Notes under the pieces: generated by a model | Seen by the model: only the letters and a program-made list of their open reading frames with translations | Databases searched by the model: none | Told to the model about the DNA's origin: nothing | Shown: piece after piece, positions 34,517 through 38,772 of the stretch | Layout: every line of letters begins with the position of its first letter | Position numbering within the stretch: position 1 is the stretch's first letter | Source: Azospirillum sp. TSO22-1 | Lineage (GTDB): Bacteria; Pseudomonadota; Alphaproteobacteria; Azospirillales; Azospirillaceae | Direction of reading: 5' to 3' | Length of the DNA: 38,772 nt | NCBI RefSeq assembly: GCF_003116015.1 | Contig: NZ_LGQZ01000001.1 | Coordinates: 1 to 38,772, forward strand | Program-made: the position numbers and the translations under genes

Positions 34517-35545
34517 TCAGAGCGCGCCGAGTTCGCTCAGGCAACGGCGGGCGCCGGGATGCAACTCGGCCGACAGGCCCGACGCGGCGTTGGCTTGGTC
34601 GATCAGCGCCAGCGCGGCGGAGCTGGCACGCACCCGGTCCACCCCGCCCCAGAAGGTGCGGCAGAGCGTGTAGGCCGCCTGCTCCGGCAGGTCGGCGCGC
34701 ACCATCACCATGAAGGGGAAGGTCCAGAACACCACATCGCCGTCGCTGGCCACGCGCGCGCCGTAGGCCTCCTTGATCCGGCCCGCCGGAATGGTGCGGT
34801 AAAGGTAGTGGGCGCCGTTGCTGATCGCGCCCTGCAGCGCCGTCAGGCTGCCCGGGTCGGGCGAGAGGAAGCGCAGCGGCGTGTTGCGCGAGGCTTGGTC
34901 GATGCCGGCCTGCGGCAACCCGCCCCACACCAACGTGGCGTCGATCTGCCCGTTGCCCAGCCGGTCGAGCGAGGGGCCGTAGTCCAGGTACTCGGTGAGG
35001 ACCTCGCCGCGCTCGGCGTCGGCGCCGTGCACCTTGAACAGCGAGACCGAGACGCGTCCGGCGTTGCCGCCCGGCCGACCGATGCTGACGCGCCGCCCCT
35101 TGAGATCGGCCAGCGTGTGGATCGGGCTGTCGGCGCGCACCACATACTGGCCCATGCCGGTGTCGATGGCGAACAGCACCCGCAGGTTCTTGTAGCCCTC
35201 GATCATGCTCGGCGGGTCTTCCTTGAAGCTGCCGTCGCGGTTGACCGCGTCCAGGTAGTGCGGCGCCCCGATCAGCGACAGGTCGGCGCGCCCCTGTGCC
35301 ATGTTGCGCAGCCCCTTCACGGTGCCGGTGGCGACGGGGGTGATGCGCATGCCGGTGTTGCGCTGGGTCAGCAGGTCGGACCACGCCATGGCCAGCTGGA
35401 AGTCCTCGCTGGTCAGCGACACCGTCGCCATGACGAACTCGGCGGCACCGGCCGGGCGGAGCAAGGTGCTAAACACCAGACATGGCGCCACGAGCGCGGC
35501 GAGCCCCAGGATGCGGCCCAGGGTATGGAGGTTGGATCGGATCAT
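34517..35545 (-). CDS. TAXI family TRAP transporter solute-binding protein
   Basis: A 342-residue periplasmic binding protein of the TAXI type. A signal peptide (GLAALVAPCLVFSTLLRPAGAA) is followed by AEFVMATVSLTSEDFQLAMAWSD and by TGTVKGLRNMAQGRADLSLIG. The segments VRADSPIHTLADLKGRRVSIG and GNGQIDATLVWGGLPQAG also fit the family. The ATG at 35545 is eight bases after GGAG; the GTG three codons upstream is too close to that site. TAXI proteins bind small carboxylates or amino acids; here the neighbouring CoA-transferase and lyase suggest a branched hydroxy-dicarboxylate. Confidence 0.92.
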   Translation of the reverse strand: MIRSNLHTLGRILGLAALVAPCLVFSTLLRPAGAAEFVMATVSLTSEDFQLAMAWSDLLTQRNTGMRITPVATGTVKGLRNMAQGRADLSLIGAPHYLDAVNRDGSFKEDPPSMIEGYKNLRVLFAIDTGMGQYVVRADSPIHTLADLKGRRVSIGRPGGNAGRVSVSLFKVHGADAERGEVLTEYLDYGPSLDRLGNGQIDATLVWGGLPQAGIDQASRNTPLRFLSPDPGSLTALQGAISNGAHYLYRTIPAGRIKEAYGARVASDGDVVFWTFPFMVMVRADLPEQAAYTLCRTFWGGVDRVRASSAALALIDQANAASGLSAELHPGARRCLSELGAL

Positions 35546-35581
35546 GTCGGTCACTCCTGTCTCGGGCAGCGGCAGCCGGGC

Positions 35582-36781
35582 TTACGGGCCGACCACGCCC
35601 GCCCCCGCCAGCCGGTCGATGTCGTCCGCGCCGACGCCCAGCTCGGCAAGGATCTCGCGGGTGTGCTCACCGGCGCGGGGCACGTCGCGATAGACGCCCG
35701 GCCGCGCGCCGCCGATCTCCACCGGCAGCGCCGGCAACCGCGTGCACCCGCCCGAGGGCAGCGTCACGTCCAGCAGCCCGCCGGACGCGTTGAGGTGCGG
35801 GTCGTCGAACAGCTCGTCCGGGCGGACGATGGGGGCATAGGGCAGGCCCAGGCGCTCGAACGCCTCCATCAGCTCGACCTTGCTGCGCGCGGCACACAGC
35901 GCGGCGACCGCGGGGATGATGCGGTCGCGCGCAGCCACGCGTTGCGGGTTGCTGGCCAGTTCGGGGTCGTTCAGCAGGTCGCTCAGCCCGAAATGGGTGC
36001 AGAAGGCGCGCCACTGCGTGTCGGTGACCACCCCCAGGAACACCGGCGCGTCGTCCCTGGTGGTAAACACGTCGTACACCGCCCAGGCGGCCAGCCGCGC
36101 CGGCATCGGGGCGGCCGGCTTGCCGGTCACCGCGTACTGCGCCATATGCTGCGCCATCAGGAAGACGTTGTTCTCGAACAGCCCGGCGCGCACCAGTTGC
36201 CCCCGACCGGTAACGTCGCGCTGGCGCAGCGCAGCGAGGATGGCGATGGCGGCGAACAGCCCGCCCATCACGTCGTTGACCGAGGCACCGGCGCGCAGCG
36301 GCCGGCCCGGCGGGCCGGTCATGTAGGCCAGTCCGCCCATCATCTGCACCACCTCGTCCAGCGCCGCGCGGTTCTCGTACGGGCCGGGCAGGAAGCCCTT
36401 GAGCGAGCAGTAGACCAGCCGCGGGTTGATCGTCCGCAGCTCCTCCCAGCCCAGGCCCATCCTGTCCAGCGAGCCGGGGCGGAGGTTCTCGACCAGCACG
36501 TCGGCGGTCTCGGCGATGCGCCGCGCCACGGCGGTGCCCTCCGGCACGGTCAGGTCGACGGCGATCGAGCGCTTGTTGCGGTTGTAAGTGGCGAAGAAGC
36601 CGGCACCCGAACCGGTCAGCTTGCGTGTCTTGTCGCCGCCGGGCATCGGCTCGACCTTGATGACGTCGGCGCCAAGGTCGGCGAGCACGAGGCCGCAGGT
36701 CGGCCCCATCACCATGTGGTCCAGTTCCAGCACCCGGATGCCGGCGAGGGGAGACGTGCTGTCGGAAGGGGCGCTGTTCAT
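35582..36781 (-). CDS. CaiB/BaiF family (class III) CoA-transferase
   Basis: A 399-residue class III CoA-transferase. It begins LAGIRVLELDHMVMGPTCG and has [26 protein letters not shown] and ADVLVENLRPGSLDRMGLG. The candidate catalytic aspartate is D142 in RAALDEVVQMMGGLAYMTG, the position at which the family forms acyl-enzyme intermediates. Such enzymes move CoA from succinyl-CoA or a similar donor to a carboxylate. In this operon it should activate the acid brought in by the TRAP system, before cleavage by the HMG-CoA-lyase-like protein encoded 17 bases upstream. Confidence 0.93.
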   Translation of the reverse strand: MNSAPSDSTSPLAGIRVLELDHMVMGPTCGLVLADLGADVIKVEPMPGGDKTRKLTGSGAGFFATYNRNKRSIAVDLTVPEGTAVARRIAETADVLVENLRPGSLDRMGLGWEELRTINPRLVYCSLKGFLPGPYENRAALDEVVQMMGGLAYMTGPPGRPLRAGASVNDVMGGLFAAIAILAALRQRDVTGRGQLVRAGLFENNVFLMAQHMAQYAVTGKPAAPMPARLAAWAVYDVFTTRDDAPVFLGVVTDTQWRAFCTHFGLSDLLNDPELASNPQRVAARDRIIPAVAALCAARSKVELMEAFERLGLPYAPIVRPDELFDDPHLNASGGLLDVTLPSGGCTRLPALPVEIGGARPGVYRDVPRAGEHTREILAELGVGADDIDRLAGAGVVGP

Positions 36782-36798
36782 GCGGATGTCCGGAAGGC

Positions 36799-37740
36799 TC
36801 AGGGGATGGACGCGGATGGGGGGCGGAAGCCCTTCGGTACCCCGGCGTGATGCAGGTGGCCGACAAAGCGCTCGCCGGGCAGCGCGGCCGCAAGCTCACG
36901 CCGCGCCGCGACCAGCCGGTCGAGGTCGATGCCGGTGCGCAGACCCATCGCCTCCAGCATGTAGACGAGGTCCTCGGTGACGATGTTGCCCAGCGCCCCC
37001 GGCGCGAACGGACAGCCGCCCAGCCCGCCCAGCGCCGCGTCGAAGGCGCGGATTCCGGCGTCCAGCCCGGCCAGCACGTTGGCCAGCCCCAGGCCGCGGG
37101 TGTCGTGCAGGTGCAGCGCGGTCAGCGTATCGCCGATCTCCGCCTTCACCACCGCGACCACGCGGCGGACCTGGAGCGGGTGCGCGGAGCCGGTGGTGTC
37201 GGCGAGGCTGACGTCATCCGCCCCGGCCTCGGCCAGCGCGGAGGCCAGCCGGCGCACCGCGCCCTCGTCCACCGCGCCCTCGTAGACGCAGCCGAACACG
37301 GTGGACAGCCCGGCCGACAGGAACGGCCGCCTCTCCTTGGGCAGGCCACGCACGAAAGCGACGATGCGCGCGAACTCCGCCAGTTGCTCCTCCGGCGTGC
37401 GGCGCACGTTGGCGAGGCTGTGGCTGCGGCTGGCCGAGAGCGTGAAGGTGATCTTGTGCACGCCGGCCGCAACCGCGTCCTCGGCGCCGCGCAGGTTGGG
37501 GACCAGGGCGGCCACCGTCAGCCCGGGAACGGACAGCGCGTGCGCCACCACCTCCCTCGCGTCGGTGAACTGCGGCACCACCTTCGCCGGGACGAAGGAG
37601 CACACCTCGATCTCCCGCACGCCGGCCGCCGCCTCGGCGGTGATCCAGGCGGTTTTCACCGAGGTGGGAACGAACGCCTTCAGGCCCTGCAAGCCGTCGC
37701 GCGGACCGACTTCGCTGATTTCCACGTCCACGGACATCAT
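36799..37740 (-). CDS. Hydroxymethylglutaryl-CoA lyase-like enzyme
   Basis: A 313-residue member of the HMG-CoA lyase branch of the DRE-TIM family. ISEVGPRDGLQGL near the start (R14-D15), CSFVPAKVVPQFTDAREV, LADTTGSAHP, metal-binding H210-L-H212 in LHLHDTRGLGLAN, and the catalytic-loop Cys243 in GGLGGCPFAPGALGN are all present. The family cleaves 3-hydroxy-3-methylglutaryl-CoA to acetoacetate and acetyl-CoA; close relatives cleave citramalyl-CoA. The start is uncertain: ATG codons at 37764, 37740 and 37737 are all possible and none has a strong ribosome-binding site. I chose 37740 because the family begins near there. It is the first gene of the operon. Confidence 0.9.
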   Translation of the reverse strand: MMSVDVEISEVGPRDGLQGLKAFVPTSVKTAWITAEAAAGVREIEVCSFVPAKVVPQFTDAREVVAHALSVPGLTVAALVPNLRGAEDAVAAGVHKITFTLSASRSHSLANVRRTPEEQLAEFARIVAFVRGLPKERRPFLSAGLSTVFGCVYEGAVDEGAVRRLASALAEAGADDVSLADTTGSAHPLQVRRVVAVVKAEIGDTLTALHLHDTRGLGLANVLAGLDAGIRAFDAALGGLGGCPFAPGALGNIVTEDLVYMLEAMGLRTGIDLDRLVAARRELAAALPGERFVGHLHHAGVPKGFRPPSASIP

Positions 37741-38111
37741 CGTACCCGACTCGCGACGCTGCATACGGGAGTATTACGCATATCGAGGTATTTTCTTACG
37801 TCTTTCGGGTAGGTTTGTACGGCAGCGACGCAAAACGTGTCAATGCGTCCATGCTATTCGCTTTTTAGCGGCTTTTGTAATTCACGCCACAATTCTAAGC
37901 GGAAGCGGTATGACCAGCATACCGAAGCTCCGGTTCAACCCATCGGACGGCGCAACGGAGCGGCTACATAGAAAGTATAATGTGGCGCGCCAACAACAGC
38001 GTGCAGCTTTACCTCGTTGTTAACCAAGTCCCTATTTACGAGGGAGCTCCTTTGCGCAATTCTCATTTCACCGTCATTGTTTCTGACAGTCTAGAGCGGG
38101 AGGGCGCCGGC
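37741..38111. other. Intergenic region upstream of the TRAP operon
   Basis: About 370 bases of lower GC content. The left part holds the putative minus-strand promoter and the ATAC-N4-GTAT repeat. Beyond 37850 I see only short hairpins such as CGCTTTTTAGCG (37860-37871), and the plus-strand frame from 37980 has no coding features before 38112. Confidence 0.4.
37763..37843 (-). promoter_or_regulatory. Putative promoter and small inverted repeat for the TRAP catabolic operon
   Basis: On the minus strand a perfect TTGACA (37838-37843) is followed after 18 bases by TACAAA (37814-37819). Downstream of the expected transcription start, ATAC-GGGA-GTAT (37763-37774) forms a short inverted repeat that could be an operator. 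No regulator gene is adjacent. Confidence 0.5.
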
Positions 38112-38336
38112 ATGGCGCAAGAGGACGATTATGCCCTGGGCCGCTACATCAAGGCACTTCCGCCTGATCTTTGGCTGTTGGCCAGAGCGGCTTTCGAAGA
38201 ACTGTCGAACAACCCGTTCATCCCCATCCTGGACAAGGAGGAGATCGCCAAGCTCATCTGTTCCCCGGGATTCCGTGCCTATCTGGAAGGCGAACTGAAA
38301 CTGCGTTCGCAGTCCCTCGCTTATCAGTGTACTTGA
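38112..38336 (+). CDS. Small hypothetical protein
   Basis: A 74-residue protein from the ATG at 38112; the frame is open from 37980, but the upstream stretch has no protein-like pattern and GGGAGGG lies about ten bases before 38112. The product begins MAQEDDYALGRYIKALPPDL and contains ELSNNPFIPILDKEEIAKLI, predicted helical and acidic. I do not recognise it. The base composition is less GC-biased than the main genes, so it could be acquired or a weakly expressed accessory gene; it may also not be real. Confidence 0.45.
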   Translation: MAQEDDYALGRYIKALPPDLWLLARAAFEELSNNPFIPILDKEEIAKLICSPGFRAYLEGELKLRSQSLAYQCT

Positions 38337-38676
38337 ACGGCGCAAGTCGCGCCGGACATTTCAAAACATTGAATGAACACGGAGAGGCGCCGCGTGCCGT
38401 CGCGGAGCCGCGTCCATTTGCCGCTCTCACCGTACTGACCGCCGTATCCCGGCGGTCACCGGCAGTGGTGGACCTCGATGCTGACGTGCTGGCTGGCGAG
38501 ATGCGCGGGAATGCGCGCGTGATCGTCCTCCGGCGGCCGCAGCGCGTAGCTGACCAGCGAGATCACCGCCGCATATGGTCGTGCGTTCAGCGGTCGAGGA
38601 AGTGGGGCGGCACAGCTCGACATGACGCTGTGCGGCGAGTTCGGCACGCTCCTGGAGTGGGCGGCCCAAAAGCAGA
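38337..38676. other. Gene-poor region next to the tRNA gene
   Basis: No open frame here has a recognisable product. Two overlapping minus-strand frames (38427-38669 and 38456-38680) have Ser/Pro/Arg-rich composition without family resemblance. The region may be remnant or accessory DNA of the kind often found beside tRNA genes, but no integrase or attachment repeat is visible within the window. Confidence 0.4.
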
Positions 38677-38706
38677 ACACTCCCGGAGCAGGGCTCGCGG
38701 GAGTGT
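38667..38706 (-). terminator. Terminator of the initiator tRNA gene
   Basis: ACACTCCCG (38677-38685) and CGGGAGTGT (38698-38706) form a perfect 9-bp stem with a 12-base loop just after the tRNA 3' end on the minus strand, followed by TCTGCTTTT. Confidence 0.8.
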
Positions 38707-38715
38707 CTGTATCGG

Positions 38716-38772
<57 letters not shown>

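Noticed and set aside
37980..38111. N-terminal extension of the small hypothetical gene
   Set aside because: The region has no coding signature, and a better ribosome-binding site precedes the ATG at 38112.
38427..38680. Two overlapping minus-strand frames of 74-80 codons before the tRNA gene
   Set aside because: No recognisable motif, ribosome-binding site or plausible composition; one of them runs into the tRNA terminator stem.

Overview
The window is very GC-rich (roughly 70 % by eye), tightly packed, and has the gene set of an alphaproteobacterium. Best guess is Rhodospirillales, Azospirillum-like. The supporting signs are cobalamin genes of the CobH/I/J/L/M type with CbtAB, a TAXI-type TRAP operon, OpgC-like and MCP genes, and an initiator tRNA fragment at the right edge. 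This is read from the sequence and family knowledge; no database search was possible.

Region 1 (1-7785) handles vitamin B12 and cobalt. A minus-strand operon of six overlapping or near-abutting genes runs cbiX, cobH, cobL (CbiE-CbiT fusion), cobI, a CbiG-CobJ fusion and cobM. Its leader carries a cobalamin riboswitch. A second cobalamin riboswitch lies back to back on the plus strand and leads into cbtB-cbtA, a candidate cobalt uptake pair. CbiX has an M-x-C-x-x-C motif and a tail with about 40 histidines.

Region 2 (7792-13434) starts with a DUF2087 protein on the minus strand. A plus-strand operon follows, with every junction an ATGA overlap: an OpgC-like membrane acyltransferase, a secreted SGNH-like protein that has lost its catalytic residues, a second SGNH protein that keeps them, and an MFS transporter. 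A dapB-like gene converges on it across a GC-rich inverted repeat.

Region 3 (13435-24402) begins with a divergent promoter region holding three GTTTCAT copies exactly 10 bp apart plus one inverted copy. A HerA/DUF87-like ATPase and a methyltransferase abut on the plus strand. The minus strand then carries a YgiQ-type radical SAM protein, a secreted lectin-like protein, a paralogue of the methyltransferase, and a 1059-residue protein with three CBM60-like modules followed by a right-handed beta-helix.

Region 4 (24565-31178) has a chemoreceptor, an orphan periplasmic binding protein, a polytopic membrane transporter behind a cluster of TATGCAA half-sites, and a two-gene operon of a fungal/Thermus-type homocitrate synthase and a P-loop protein.

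Region 5 (31655-37740) is a catabolic operon on the minus strand: HMG-CoA-lyase-like protein, CaiB-type CoA-transferase, TAXI binding protein, fused TRAP permease and SMP-30 lactonase. Together they suggest uptake, CoA activation and cleavage of a branched 3-hydroxy-dicarboxylate or tricarboxylate. The right edge is gene-poor, with one small hypothetical gene and the 3' part of an initiator tRNA gene.
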